A stretch of DNA of 64,000 nt from Palsa-744 sp036498265 (GTDB lineage Bacteria > Actinomycetota > Thermoleophilia > Solirubrobacterales > Solirubrobacteraceae), in assembly GCA_036498265.1 (NCBI GenBank), contig DASYFT010000028.1:44405-108404 (forward strand), read 5' to 3'. This document shows positions 33,012 through 40,777 of the stretch, piece by piece. The first letter of the stretch is position 1; every line of letters begins with the position of its first letter. The notes below the pieces were generated by a model. The model was given only the letters and a program-made list of their open reading frames with translations, did no database searches and was not told the DNA's origin. Position numbers and translations under genes: made by a program.

Positions 33012-34220
33012 ATGAGCACGTACGTCTTCAAGGCGATCGACCTCACGGGTGGCAAGGCCCGCGGCGAGGTCGAGGCCGAGTCCAAGCAGGCGGTCTCCGA
33101 CCAGCTCAAGCAGCGCGGGCTGATCGTCCTCGACATCGCCGACAAGCACTCCTCCCGGGAGATCGAGTTCGGCTTTGCCAAGCGAGTGAAGGCGAACGAG
33201 CTGGCGATCTTCTCGCGGCAGCTCTCCACGATGATCTCCTCGGGGATGAGCATCCTTCGCTCCCTCTACGTGCTGGAGGAGCAGACGGAGAGCAAGTTCC
33301 TCAAGGAAACGATCGTCGCGGTCCGCAAGGACGTCGAGGCCGGCCTGTCGCTGAGCGACGCGATGGCTCGCCACCCGAAGGTCTTCAACCCGCTGTTCGT
33401 CGCGATGACGCAGGCCGGCGAGATGGGTGGTGTGCTCGAGGGGTCGCTCATGCGCGTCGCCGACCAGCTGCAGAAGGACGCCGCTTTGCGCCGCCAGATC
33501 AAATCCGCGATGGTCTACCCGACGATGGTGATCATCTTCGCCGTCGGTGTGATGATGGCCCTCGTCGCCTTCCTGGTCCCCGTCTTCGTAGGCGTCTTCC
33601 AGCAGTTCGGCGGCAACCTTCCGGCGCTCACGCAGGTATCCGTGTTCCTGTCAAAGGTCGTCACCCATTACTGGTGGCTGATGTTCGGGCTCACCGCAGT
33701 CGTGCTCATCACCTTCGTGAAGTGGAAGAAATCGACCTGGGGCCGCAAGCAGTGGGACCACTTCCGCCTGCACGTGCCCATGAAGATCGGCTCGATCGTC
33801 CAGCAGGTCGCCGTCGCGCGCTGGTCAAGGACGCTGGCGTCGCTCACCAGCGCCGGCGTGCCGCTCCTGCAGGCGCTCGACATCACCGGCAAGACCGGTG
33901 GCAACATCGCCGTCGAGGAAGCGATGGACGGCGTGATCGCCTCAGTCAAGCGCGGCGGCACGATCGCCGCCCCGCTCGCCCAGGCCCCGATCTTCCCTGC
34001 GATGGTCACCCACATGGTCGGCGTCGGCGAGGAGACCGGCGCGCTCGACGCCATGCTCGACCGGGTCGCGGAGTTCTACGAGGAACAGGTCGAAGCCTCC
34101 GTCAAGGCCCTCACGTCGATTCTCGAGCCGATCATGATCGTCGTGATCGGCGGCATCGTCGGGTTCATCGTGATCTCGATGTACCTCCCGCTGTTCGAAG
34201 TCTACAAGCACATCGAATAG
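33012..34220 (+). CDS. pilC: Type IV pilus inner-membrane platform protein PilC
   Basis: A 402-residue integral membrane protein on which PilB and PilT act. The N-terminus STYVFKAIDLTGGKARGEVE and RGLIVLDIADKH are typical. Two T2SSF domains follow: ELAIFSRQLSTMISSGMSIL with the first TM near residues 170-195 (VIIFAVGVMMALVAFLVPVF), and RWSRTLASLTSAGVPLLQAL with the C-terminal TM IMIVVIGGIVGFIVISMYLP. ATG at 33012, 10 bp after the pilT stop. An earlier in-frame start lies inside pilT and adds no conserved sequence. Confidence 0.96.
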   Translation: MSTYVFKAIDLTGGKARGEVEAESKQAVSDQLKQRGLIVLDIADKHSSREIEFGFAKRVKANELAIFSRQLSTMISSGMSILRSLYVLEEQTESKFLKETIVAVRKDVEAGLSLSDAMARHPKVFNPLFVAMTQAGEMGGVLEGSLMRVADQLQKDAALRRQIKSAMVYPTMVIIFAVGVMMALVAFLVPVFVGVFQQFGGNLPALTQVSVFLSKVVTHYWWLMFGLTAVVLITFVKWKKSTWGRKQWDHFRLHVPMKIGSIVQQVAVARWSRTLASLTSAGVPLLQALDITGKTGGNIAVEEAMDGVIASVKRGGTIAAPLAQAPIFPAMVTHMVGVGEETGALDAMLDRVAEFYEEQVEASVKALTSILEPIMIVVIGGIVGFIVISMYLPLFEVYKHIE

Positions 34221-34243
34221 GGCTGCCCGCGGCGTCGCGCTCG

Positions 34244-34627
34244 CTAGTGCTCTTCGGCTAGCTCCTCACCGCGCTTCTGGAGGAAGCTGCCCATCGCCCC
34301 GGCGAGCCCCGCGATCACCGATATCGCCCAGATCTCCATGAACACGTCAAGGATGCGACCTCCCGTGGAGATCGGGTTCTTGATGCTCGAGGACACGGTC
34401 AGGAGCTGCGTGCTCGTCCAGAAGAGCGCGCTGCCGAACGTCTTGATTTCGGTCTGAGGGGAGCCGCGCTCGACGAGGAACGCGATCAGGGCGCAGATCA
34501 GGTCGATCCCGATCGTCGCCGTGGCGATGGCGGTGAGGTGGTCGCGCAGGCGCCGGTGGGTCGGGGTGACCGCTCGGGCCACTTCATACGCACCATGGAT
34601 CGCCGACAGCAGCACGCGGTGGGGCAC
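34244..34627 (-). CDS. Small pore-domain-like membrane protein without K+ filter
   Basis: A 127-residue protein with two transmembrane helices (IATATIGIDLICALIAFLVE and DVFMEIWAISVIAGLAGAMG) around a re-entrant-looking segment ALFWTSTQLLTVSSSIKNP. The layout TM-pore-TM and the phrase T-x-x-L-T-V match two-TM ion channels, but the selectivity filter TVGYGD is replaced by TVSSSI, so potassium selectivity is not expected. The C-terminus is charged and cytoplasmic. ATG at 34625-34627. It is convergent with pilC (23 bp). Channel assignment is tentative. Confidence 0.6.
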   Translation of the reverse strand: MPHRVLLSAIHGAYEVARAVTPTHRRLRDHLTAIATATIGIDLICALIAFLVERGSPQTEIKTFGSALFWTSTQLLTVSSSIKNPISTGGRILDVFMEIWAISVIAGLAGAMGSFLQKRGEELAEEH

Positions 34628-34740
34628 ACCGCAACTATCTCCGGGACGCCGGACACAACATGATCGCGCCCCGGCAGATGACCATGTGAACGTCGCGGCA
34701 CAGCGCGCGGCGCCGTAGCTCTCGAGCAGGCTGACCGGGC

Positions 34741-35943
34741 CTAGGGTTCCGCCGCGCGGCGCTCGACCTGTACCCGTCGCCCGCGTCCGGCCTCGTCCAC
34801 GGACAGCGCCACACCGCCGTCGAGCAGCTCGAGAAGCTCCGCTCCGACGAGCTCCCGGCGCCAGCCCCGCAGCGTACGAACGTCCGCCTCGCCACCGCTG
34901 CGTCGCGCGGCGACGATCGCCTGCAGGTCCGCTCGTGCGGCCAGCAGCTCGTAGGCGAGGCCAGCCTCGCGGGCACGGGTGCGCAGCAGCGCCTCTCCCA
35001 GCGCCACAAGTGGAGCGTCGTCGGGCTTCGAGGGCGGGTGCCGGGGGCGCGGCGGCGCCGGGTCAGGGGGGCTCTCCCGGCCGCGCCTCAGCGCGGCCAG
35101 GAGCTCCTCGGCTCGCCGTCCCTGCCCGTTGCCGCCGCCGACTCCGCGGATCCTCGCGAGCTCGCCGCCGCTGGTGGGGGCCCGCTTGGCGACCTCCATC
35201 AGGGCTGCGTCGCTCAGGACGCTCTGGACGGGCCGGTTCTGGCGCGCGGCGGTGTCCTCTCGCCAACGCACCAGCTCTCGTGCGAGCGGCCTCGAGTGGG
35301 CGCTCATGCTGCTGATCCGCGGCAGGCGGCCGAAGATGGTCTCCACGTCACGCTCGTCGCTCGAGCGCTCGAGCGGCTCGCACTCCTCGAGCGCCCAGTT
35401 CAGGCGATCGAGCCGCCTCAGGCGGCGCTCGAGCTCCTCGGCGAGCTCGAGCAGGTGCACCACGTCCTCGCGCGCGTAGGCAAGTTGCTCGGGCGAGAGC
35501 GGGCGGGCGTCCCAGCGTGTGAAGCTGGCAGTCTTGGCCACCCGCAGGCCCAGCACCTCTGCCAGCAGCGAGTCATACGAGGACTGCGCGCCCAGACCCG
35601 CGAAGCCGGCGGCCACCTGGGTGTCGAACACGTTGCGCACATCGGTCTTGAACCGCCGGCGCAACAGGGCGATGTCCTGGCGTCCGGCGTGCACCACGAC
35701 CTGGATGGCGGGGTCCGCCAGCACCGCCGCCAGGGGAGCGCCGTCGATGCCCTCATCGAGCGGGTCCACGATCACGATCCGCTCGGTCCCCTCGTCGCCC
35801 TCGGCGATCGCCAGCTGGACAAGGCAGAGCAGGGTCCGGTATCGGCCCTCGCCCATGAACTCGGTGTCCAGCGCGATCCTTCCGGCCGCGCGGGCGCCCT
35901 CGAGCAACGCCGTCAGCGGCGGTCCGCCGGGCGCGACGCTCAC
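34741..35943 (-). CDS. rnd: Ribonuclease D (DEDDy exonuclease with HRDC)
   Basis: A 400-residue 3'-5' exoribonuclease. The DEDDy acids are visible: IALDTEFMGEGRYRTL (D, E), VVVHAGRQDIALLRR (D) and LAYAREDVVHLLELA (Y...D), with NVFDTQVAAGFAG and SFTRWDARPLSPEQL between. Two HRDC-like helical regions follow (ARELVRWREDTAARQNRPVQ and LAYELLAARADLQAIV). It trims tRNA and structured RNA 3' ends. GTG start at 35941-35943 overlaps the stop of the upstream glycosyltransferase gene by 4 bp; the longer open frame upstream is antisense-like and non-conserved. Confidence 0.93.
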   Translation of the reverse strand: MSVAPGGPPLTALLEGARAAGRIALDTEFMGEGRYRTLLCLVQLAIAEGDEGTERIVIVDPLDEGIDGAPLAAVLADPAIQVVVHAGRQDIALLRRRFKTDVRNVFDTQVAAGFAGLGAQSSYDSLLAEVLGLRVAKTASFTRWDARPLSPEQLAYAREDVVHLLELAEELERRLRRLDRLNWALEECEPLERSSDERDVETIFGRLPRISSMSAHSRPLARELVRWREDTAARQNRPVQSVLSDAALMEVAKRAPTSGGELARIRGVGGGNGQGRRAEELLAALRRGRESPPDPAPPRPRHPPSKPDDAPLVALGEALLRTRAREAGLAYELLAARADLQAIVAARRSGGEADVRTLRGWRRELVGAELLELLDGGVALSVDEAGRGRRVQVERRAAEP

Positions 35944-37982
35944 GCCACCGCTCCCGGTAGCAGCCACAGTACCTCCGCCTGGCGCAGGCCGGCCCGGCGG
36001 GAGACGTCCGTCCCGTGTTCGCGGATCCACCGCGCGGGCGCCGCGCAGGCCGGGTTGCTGGAGGACGCATGCCGGCTGCAGGACGAGCTGAGGTAGGCGT
36101 AGCGCACTTCTTTCCGAGCAATCGAGCGCTGCAGCTCCGGCACGGTCGTGAAGACGCGTGAGCCGTAGGTGGTGAGCACCAGGATGGGCCGGGCGTCCTG
36201 CACGATCAGCGAGCCGATCTGCGTCGCCGACTGGGCCGCGACCTCGTACTTGGCGCCGTTCTGGTGAGCCCTCAGGTAGTTGCTGAGCAGGCGCTGGGTT
36301 TCGCTGGGCAGGGCGCCGACGTAGCCGGCGTCGGTCACGCCGTTGTCGATCGATTCGCGGTCCGCGCCGAACGGCACCGCCAGCACAGCGGTGAGCGTCA
36401 GCGCCACCACTCCGGCCGGAGCAGCGACGCTCCGCAGGCGCGCGGGAAGGCGCTCGATACGGGCCAGTGCCATGCATCCGGCGGCGCCCAGCGCCGCGAG
36501 CAGCGTCAGCCACCACGTCGCGGTCGTGCCGTACATCAGGCGCTCGGCGTAGTAGACGACGACCAGCAGGGTGGCCAGGAGCACCCCGGCGCGCAGCCGC
36601 CCGCGGGGCACGGCCGCCCACGCCGCTCCGATCCCGAGCATCGCCGCGACCACAGGGGTGAAGCCCTCGACGTAGCGCGGGTGAAGGCGCGACATGTAGC
36701 TGAAGAGCACGATCCCGGTCAGCATCCACAGCCCCAGGCCGGCGGCCACCGCCCGGCGGATCCGCATTCGCTCCTCGCTGACCGCGGCCATGTCCACAGT
36801 GCCCTGGCCGGCCGGCATCCGCACTCGGTCGACCGCAGCCATCTCGACGGTGCCCTGGCCGGCCGGCAACCGACCGCGGCTGACCGCGGCCGTCTCCACG
36901 GTGTCCTGGCGGGCCGGCATCCGCGCCTCGCCGACCCGGGCCCGCGCCGCCGCTCCCTCGCCGGCCGGCTCACCCTCCACCGGCTCCGGAGTCCTCACGC
37001 TCCACAGCAGCGCCGGGATGCCCAGCAGGAGAGCGGCGAGCAGCACCATCCCGAGCCGCTCGCCGGACAGGGGGCCGATCCGGGCGAGCAGGCGGGTCGG
37101 CGAGGGCGGGACGATCGGAATGTGGTCGCGCTCCGATTGCGTCGCTTCGGGGTAGTGATGGCCCGGTTCGTACACGGTGAACTGCGGTTCGGGCGATTTG
37201 CCGCCGAGGCGGTCGGTGCCGTTGAACACGAAGGCCGCGTTCCATGCCGAGCCGTTCGTCGAGCCGATCGCGTAGGGCCTCGAGTGTGCGGGCGCGATCA
37301 GCGTCGCGGTCAGCCAGGAGAGGGCGACAACGACGTACACGGCGCCGGCAGCTCCGATCTGCAGCAGGCGCCGGCGCGGGGCGCCGGGCAGCCCGAGATA
37401 GGCGAGGACGAGCAGGCCCGGCAGCGCGACCACCGTCTCGAGCAACTTCACGTCGAAGGCAACCCCCAGCGCCGCCGCGGCCCCCAGCAGCCAACCGGTC
37501 GATCCGGTCTCGATGGCGTGCACCAGGAGCAGGAGGGACAGCACGATCAGCGCCATCATCACGGCGTCCATCGTGTCGCTGCGAGAGGTGATCACCTCGA
37601 CCGGCAGCAGCGCCAGCACTGCGGCCGCGGCCAGTCCGGCTCCAGGGCTCCAGACGCGGCGAATCGCTGCGAACAGGAGCGGGACGGACACGATGCCCGC
37701 CAGGATCTCCGGGACCTTGAGCGTCGTGGAGCTGAAGCCGAGCGCCTTCACGCTCACGACCTGCAGCCAGAGGTCGACCGGCGGCTTGTCGATCGAGACG
37801 CTTCCGCCGGGCTCGAAGGCGCCGAAGAAGAAGTTGTGCCACGAGAGCCCCATCGAGCGGACCGCCGCGTCGTAGAACGGGTCGGGTGAGACCCTGGAGA
37901 TATAGAGCAGCCGTAGAACGGCCGCCGCGGCGGTGATCAGGGCCAGCGCCGCCCACTCCGACTGTCGCAGGGGTCTCCTCAT
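35940..37982 (-). CDS. GT-C glycosyltransferase, ArnT/PMT-like (GT39/GT83 type)
   Basis: A 680-residue polytopic membrane protein with 11-13 hydrophobic segments. The first luminal loop carries SPDPFYDAAVRSMGLSWHNF and SVSIDKPPVDLWLQ, the acidic and DKPP pattern of lipid-linked sugar transferases (dolichol/polyprenyl-phosphate sugar donors). The C-terminal soluble domain (VFTTVPELQRSIARKEVRYA) lies outside. A hydrophilic loop near residues 340-405 contains three 17-residue repeats (see 36781-36933). It probably glycosylates a lipid, envelope polymer or protein, pilin included (inference). ATG at 37980-37982; its stop overlaps rnd. Confidence 0.85.
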   Translation of the reverse strand: MRRPLRQSEWAALALITAAAAVLRLLYISRVSPDPFYDAAVRSMGLSWHNFFFGAFEPGGSVSIDKPPVDLWLQVVSVKALGFSSTTLKVPEILAGIVSVPLLFAAIRRVWSPGAGLAAAAVLALLPVEVITSRSDTMDAVMMALIVLSLLLLVHAIETGSTGWLLGAAAALGVAFDVKLLETVVALPGLLVLAYLGLPGAPRRRLLQIGAAGAVYVVVALSWLTATLIAPAHSRPYAIGSTNGSAWNAAFVFNGTDRLGGKSPEPQFTVYEPGHHYPEATQSERDHIPIVPPSPTRLLARIGPLSGERLGMVLLAALLLGIPALLWSVRTPEPVEGEPAGEGAAARARVGEARMPARQDTVETAAVSRGRLPAGQGTVEMAAVDRVRMPAGQGTVDMAAVSEERMRIRRAVAAGLGLWMLTGIVLFSYMSRLHPRYVEGFTPVVAAMLGIGAAWAAVPRGRLRAGVLLATLLVVVYYAERLMYGTTATWWLTLLAALGAAGCMALARIERLPARLRSVAAPAGVVALTLTAVLAVPFGADRESIDNGVTDAGYVGALPSETQRLLSNYLRAHQNGAKYEVAAQSATQIGSLIVQDARPILVLTTYGSRVFTTVPELQRSIARKEVRYAYLSSSCSRHASSSNPACAAPARWIREHGTDVSRRAGLRQAEVLWLLPGAVA
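36781..36933 (-). repeat. Three tandem 51-bp repeats inside the GT-C gene
   Basis: Three in-frame 51-bp units encode 17-residue blocks with the core R-M/L-PAGQGTVEMAAV. They sit in a loop between transmembrane helices and are absent from the conserved fold, so they look like a recent internal expansion. Confidence 0.85.
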
Positions 37983-37993
37983 GGCGGGAACGC

Positions 37994-37999
37994 TAGTCT
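37994..37999 (+). promoter_or_regulatory. Candidate -10 element, leaderless start
   Basis: TAGTCT ends 9 nt before the ATG at 38009, in the 26 bp between divergent start codons. Confidence 0.35.
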
Positions 38000-38008
38000 C
38001 AACACCTC

Positions 38009-38272
38009 ATGGCAAGCGCAAGTGGCGACCGCGACGACCCGGCGCCCGACGGCGACGATGGGGTGGAGGCTTCCCATGAGCCGCGGGAGTGTATGCCCTG
38101 CCGCGGCAAGGGCCAGGTGATATCGAACCTCGGCGGGACGCCGAGCACGGTGACCTGTCCCTGGTGCGCCGGCAGCGGGGTGCGCCAGGCCGATGTGGAC
38201 GCCCAGTCCCGATGGCGTCCCGGCGACGGCGAGGAGCCCGCCGCCGAGGCACCGCCGGAGACGGCCGCCTAG
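38009..38272 (+). CDS. Small DnaJ-type zinc-finger protein
   Basis: An 87-residue protein whose centre holds two Cys pairs in the arrangement C-x-P-C-x-G-K-G ... C-P-W-C-x-G-S-G, the CxxCxGxG unit of DnaJ zinc fingers (ECMPCRGKGQVISNLGG and VTCPWCAGSGVRQ). One zinc per protein is expected. The flanks are acidic and disordered. Such proteins are frequent in Thermoleophilia (recalled), role unknown; RNA or protein binding is possible. ATG at 38009 behind a -10-like hexamer. Confidence 0.75.
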   Translation: MASASGDRDDPAPDGDDGVEASHEPRECMPCRGKGQVISNLGGTPSTVTCPWCAGSGVRQADVDAQSRWRPGDGEEPAAEAPPETAA

Positions 38273-38333
38273 ATCGGCTGGTCACACCCTTCGCGCACGC
38301 TGCTTCGGAGATCGCGGAAGGGTAAGAGAACGC

Positions 38334-38536
38334 CATCCGTCCAAGCTTTCCTGCAGGTATAAAGATCACTCCTTACGGGGTCGATGGTCGGTCTGAACAA
38401 GCCAGTACCGAGGTGCCCGGGCAGAGCATCGTGAAGATGCGTTAGCAAAGCCGGCGGCTCTCGAAACGGGGGACGCATCGCCGATTGGGCGATATGCCGA
38501 GGGCTGGCGCCCTGTTAATCGATCCTAGGAGGATCA
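38334..38536 (+). ncRNA. Candidate structured pilin leader RNA, copy 1
   Basis: A 203-nt leader ending at the first pilin ATG. It shares with copy 2 (39143-39344): the first 15 nt (CATCCGTCCAAGCTT), TGCAG at the same offset, GTCGATGG, a 46-nt identical core (38420-38465) with hairpin GCATC-GTGAA-GATGC and AGAGC/GCTCT pairing, a stem GCATCGCC/GGCGATATGC, a stem GGGC-TGGC-GCCC and a hairpin over the Shine-Dalgarno sequence. In three stems the two copies differ by paired changes (GCA/TGC to GTA/TAC, TCGCC/GGCGA to CCGCC/GGCGG, GGGC/GCCC to GGAC/GTCC). That argues for a selected RNA fold, probably a riboswitch or protein-binding leader. Rfam class not recognised. Confidence 0.65.
38521..38536 (+). 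promoter_or_regulatory. Shine-Dalgarno hairpin of first pilin gene
   Basis: GATCC (38521-38525) can pair with GGATC (38531-38535), placing most of the GGAGG ribosome site (38528-38532, 4 nt before the ATG) in the loop and stem. The counterpart in copy 2 keeps the pairing with a G-U change, so translation is likely gated here (inference). Confidence 0.5.
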
Positions 38537-38983
38537 ATGTTGTATCGACTGCGCCAGCGCTCGAGTGATGAGGGTGGTTTCACGCTCATCGAGCTTCTGG
38601 TTGTCATCCTGATCATCGGCATTCTCGCCGCGATCGCGATTCCCTCGTTCCTGAGCCAGAAGAGCAAGGCATCTGACTCGCAGGCGAAGGAGCTCGCGCG
38701 CTCGGCTCAGACGACCGCGGAGACGATCGCCACCGACAACGGCGGCGACTACAGCAAAACGACCCTCGCCGAACTGAAGGCCGCCGAGCCGTCGCTCGTC
38801 ACGGCAGTTTCGACGAAGGAAGCGTACCTGAAAGAAGGCACGGCGTCCGCGACCAGCTACTCCGTCGTTGCACACTCGACGAGCGGTGATGAATTCACGA
38901 TCAAAAAAGAAGCTAACGGTGAAGTCACGCGCACGTGTACCCCGGTCAAAGCCAACACCGGCTGCCCCACAGGCGACTGGTAG
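38537..38983 (+). CDS. Type IV major pilin-like protein, copy 1
   Basis: A 148-residue prepilin. A 14-residue basic leader ends with Gly before Phe (DEGG/FTLIELLVVILIIGIL); Glu at mature position 5 and the hydrophobic alpha1 helix are canonical, so PilD cuts and N-methylates at F15. The globular part has NGGDYSKTTLAELKAAEPSL and a C-terminal loop closed by two Cys (RTCTPVKANTGCPTGDW), a probable D-region disulphide. Residues 1-68 and the last 17 are identical to copy 2, while the middle differs. Strong SD and a dedicated terminator make it a monocistronic, highly expressed gene. Confidence 0.93.
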   Translation: MLYRLRQRSSDEGGFTLIELLVVILIIGILAAIAIPSFLSQKSKASDSQAKELARSAQTTAETIATDNGGDYSKTTLAELKAAEPSLVTAVSTKEAYLKEGTASATSYSVVAHSTSGDEFTIKKEANGEVTRTCTPVKANTGCPTGDW

Positions 38984-39034
38984 AGCACGCCTGCTCACGA
39001 GCCGACGCCCTCGGGCACGGCTCAGAGAGCAGCT

Positions 39035-39063
39035 GGAAGAGGCGGCCTCGTGCCGCCTCTTCC
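39035..39063 (+). terminator. Intrinsic terminator after first pilin gene
   Basis: Perfect 12-bp stem GGAAGAGGCGGC/GCCGCCTCTTCC with loop CTCGT, followed by a T-containing CGCGTTTCG. It lies 50 bp after the stop and ends the first pilin transcript before the second leader. Confidence 0.75.
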
Positions 39064-39142
39064 GCGTTTCGCTCCCAGCGAGCGGCCGGGCGCGCTCACA
39101 GGACAGCCCCGTCGCGCTCTGTTCCACATTCGGGTCGGAGGT

Positions 39143-39344
39143 CATCCGTCCAAGCTTGCATGCAGCAGTAAGGCGGAGAGGCCTCGTGGTCGATGGACGC
39201 CGCGACAGGCCAGCGCTGAGGTGTCAAGGCAGAGCATCGTGAAGATGCGTTAGCAAAGCCGGCGGCTCTCGAAGCAGGGGGACGTACCGCCGTTCGAGGC
39301 GGTTACCGAGGACTGGCGTCCAGTAACGGATCCAGGAGGATTCA
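39143..39344 (+). ncRNA. Candidate structured pilin leader RNA, copy 2
   Basis: A 202-nt leader of the second pilin gene, the homologue of 38334-38536. The identical 46-nt core is at 39228-39273. Stems here are GTACCGCC/GGCGGTTAC (39284-39305 region) and GGAC-TGGC-GTCC (39310-39321), each with base-pair-preserving differences from copy 1. Loops and the stretch between the core and the 5' block diverge freely, which is the pattern expected of a functional RNA rather than of a recent duplication alone. Confidence 0.65.
39329..39344 (+). promoter_or_regulatory. Shine-Dalgarno hairpin of second pilin gene
   Basis: GATCC (39329-39333) pairs with GGATT (39338-39342) around loop AGGA; GGAGG at 39335-39339 lies 5 nt before the ATG. 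Same gating geometry as the first pilin. Confidence 0.5.
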
Positions 39345-39791
39345 ATGTTGTATCGACTGCGCCAGCGCTCGAGTGATGAGGGTGGTTTCACGCTCATCGA
39401 GCTTCTGGTTGTCATCCTGATCATCGGCATTCTCGCCGCGATCGCGATTCCCTCGTTCCTGAGCCAGAAGAGCAAGGCTTCGGACTCGCAGGCCAAGGAG
39501 CTGGCACGTTCGGCTCAGACCACCGCGGAGACGATCGCGACCGACAACAACGGCAGCTACGAAAAAGTTACGCTTGCCGAACTGAAGGCGGCCGAGCCGT
39601 CGCTCGTCACGACCGCATCGACGAAGGAAGCGTACCTGCTCGAAGGCTCGCACGAAGCAAACGGTTACAAAGTGACCGCCAAATCGACAAGCGGTGACGA
39701 ATTCTCGATCACGAAGGAATCGTCCGGCGAAATCAGCCGTACCTGCACCCCGGTCAAAGCAAACACCGGTTGCCCCACCGGCGACTGGTAG
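39345..39791 (+). CDS. Type IV major pilin-like protein, copy 2
   Basis: A 148-residue prepilin, same leader peptide, cleavage site and alpha1 helix as copy 1. The first 134 nt are identical in both genes, then silent changes begin at codon 45. The variable middle (residues ~69-131: NGSYEKVTLAELKAAEPSLV, EGSHEANGYKVTAKS) differs in surface residues while the Cys-bounded C-terminus is unchanged. The middle uses AAA Lys codons and more A/T than neighbouring genes. Two major pilins or a minor/major pair are possible. Confidence 0.93.
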   Translation: MLYRLRQRSSDEGGFTLIELLVVILIIGILAAIAIPSFLSQKSKASDSQAKELARSAQTTAETIATDNNGSYEKVTLAELKAAEPSLVTTASTKEAYLLEGSHEANGYKVTAKSTSGDEFSITKESSGEISRTCTPVKANTGCPTGDW

Positions 39792-39836
39792 AGCACCCGT
39801 TTGAAGCCGTGGCGCCCCGCGCGCGGCTCGAACAAG

Positions 39837-39862
39837 AGAGAGGCGGCTTCGGCCGCCTCTCT
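39837..39862 (+). terminator. Intrinsic terminator after second pilin gene
   Basis: Perfect 11-bp stem AGAGAGGCGGC/GCCGCCTCTCT closed by a TTCG tetraloop, 45 bp after the stop. The T-tract is poor (GCTGTGC), as is common in high-GC actinobacteria. Confidence 0.7.
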
Positions 39863-39948
39863 GCTGTGCAGAGGGTCGAGCCGAGGCGCCGGCCGGCGAG
39901 TGAACAGGAGCTCTCAAGGCGCGAGCCCCGTTTGCCGATCAACCCTCC

Positions 39949-40704
39949 ATGGAGGCAATCACCTTCGCTGGCGTGATGGGGGCAGTCGTAGGTTCCTTCC
40001 TGAACGTCGTCGCCTACCGGCTGCCGCGCCACGAGTCGCTCGTGAGCCCGGGATCGCATTGCCCCCATTGCGGGGGGCACGTCAAGCCGTACGACAACAT
40101 CCCGATCATCTCCTGGCTGCTGCTGCGCGGGCATTGCCGCACGTGCGCCGCGCCGATCTCGCCGCGCTACCCCCTCGTCGAGGCGCTCACCGCAGCGCTG
40201 TGCGTGGGCGCCGTGCTCGCTCACGACGCGGCTGCCTCGATCGCGCTCAGCATCGTCCTGATCCTGCTCGTCGTCCCAGCAGCGCTCATCGACCTGGAGC
40301 ACCGCATCATCCCGAACCGCCTCACCGCGGTGGGCGCTGTGCTGGCGCTGCTGATCGGCCTCGCGCTCGACCCCGCCGGGGAGCCCGAACGGCTGATCGC
40401 CGGCGCCGCCGCCGGCGGGTTCCTGCTGGTCGCTGCCCTGGCCTACCCCGGCGGCATGGGGATGGGCGACGTGAAGCTTGCGGCCGTCATGGGGCTCCTG
40501 CTGGGGCCGCCGGTCGCCGCGGCGATCGTCGTGGCACTGCTGGCCGGGGTGATCACCGGCGCGGTGGTCATAGCGCGAAAGGGAGCGCGGGACGGTCGCA
40601 AGACCGCAATCCCGTTCGGTCCCTTCCTGGCTCTCGGCGCGCTCGTCGCGGTTTTCGCCGGCCAGCAGATCGTAGATCTCTACGTCAATCACTTCGTCCA
40701 CTAA
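39949..40704 (+). CDS. pilD: Prepilin peptidase/N-methyltransferase PilD
   Basis: A 251-residue polytopic aspartyl protease that removes pilin leaders and methylates the new N-terminus. The N-terminal methylase part has VVGSFLNVVAYRLPRHESLV and two zinc-binding Cys pairs (HCPHCGG, HCRTCAAPISPRYPLVE). The protease Asp residues are in LIDLEHRIIPNRLTAVG (D) and GGMGMGDVKLAAVMGLLLG (GMGD motif). Length and seven to eight TM segments are normal. It processes the two pilins encoded just upstream. Confidence 0.97.
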   Translation: MEAITFAGVMGAVVGSFLNVVAYRLPRHESLVSPGSHCPHCGGHVKPYDNIPIISWLLLRGHCRTCAAPISPRYPLVEALTAALCVGAVLAHDAAASIALSIVLILLVVPAALIDLEHRIIPNRLTAVGAVLALLIGLALDPAGEPERLIAGAAAGGFLLVAALAYPGGMGMGDVKLAAVMGLLLGPPVAAAIVVALLAGVITGAVVIARKGARDGRKTAIPFGPFLALGALVAVFAGQQIVDLYVNHFVH

Positions 40705-40777
40705 AGCGCGACCGCCACTGCGCCGATACCCCCCTAGCGGCGCCCGGAGAGGCCGCCTGGAAGCCCGCCAACTCCAC

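Noticed and set aside
38420..38465. c-di-GMP-I (GEMM) riboswitch assignment for the pilin leader core
   Set aside because: GCAAAGCC and a nearby hairpin are suggestive, but a strict GNRA loop, tetraloop receptor and the GGUUACC-type 3' part cannot be placed in both copies; left as unclassified.
39143..39170. AAGCTTGCATGC resembles a cloning polylinker in front of the second pilin gene
   Set aside because: The first leader has a related but different stretch at the same offset and the surrounding sequence is native, so vector contamination is unlikely.
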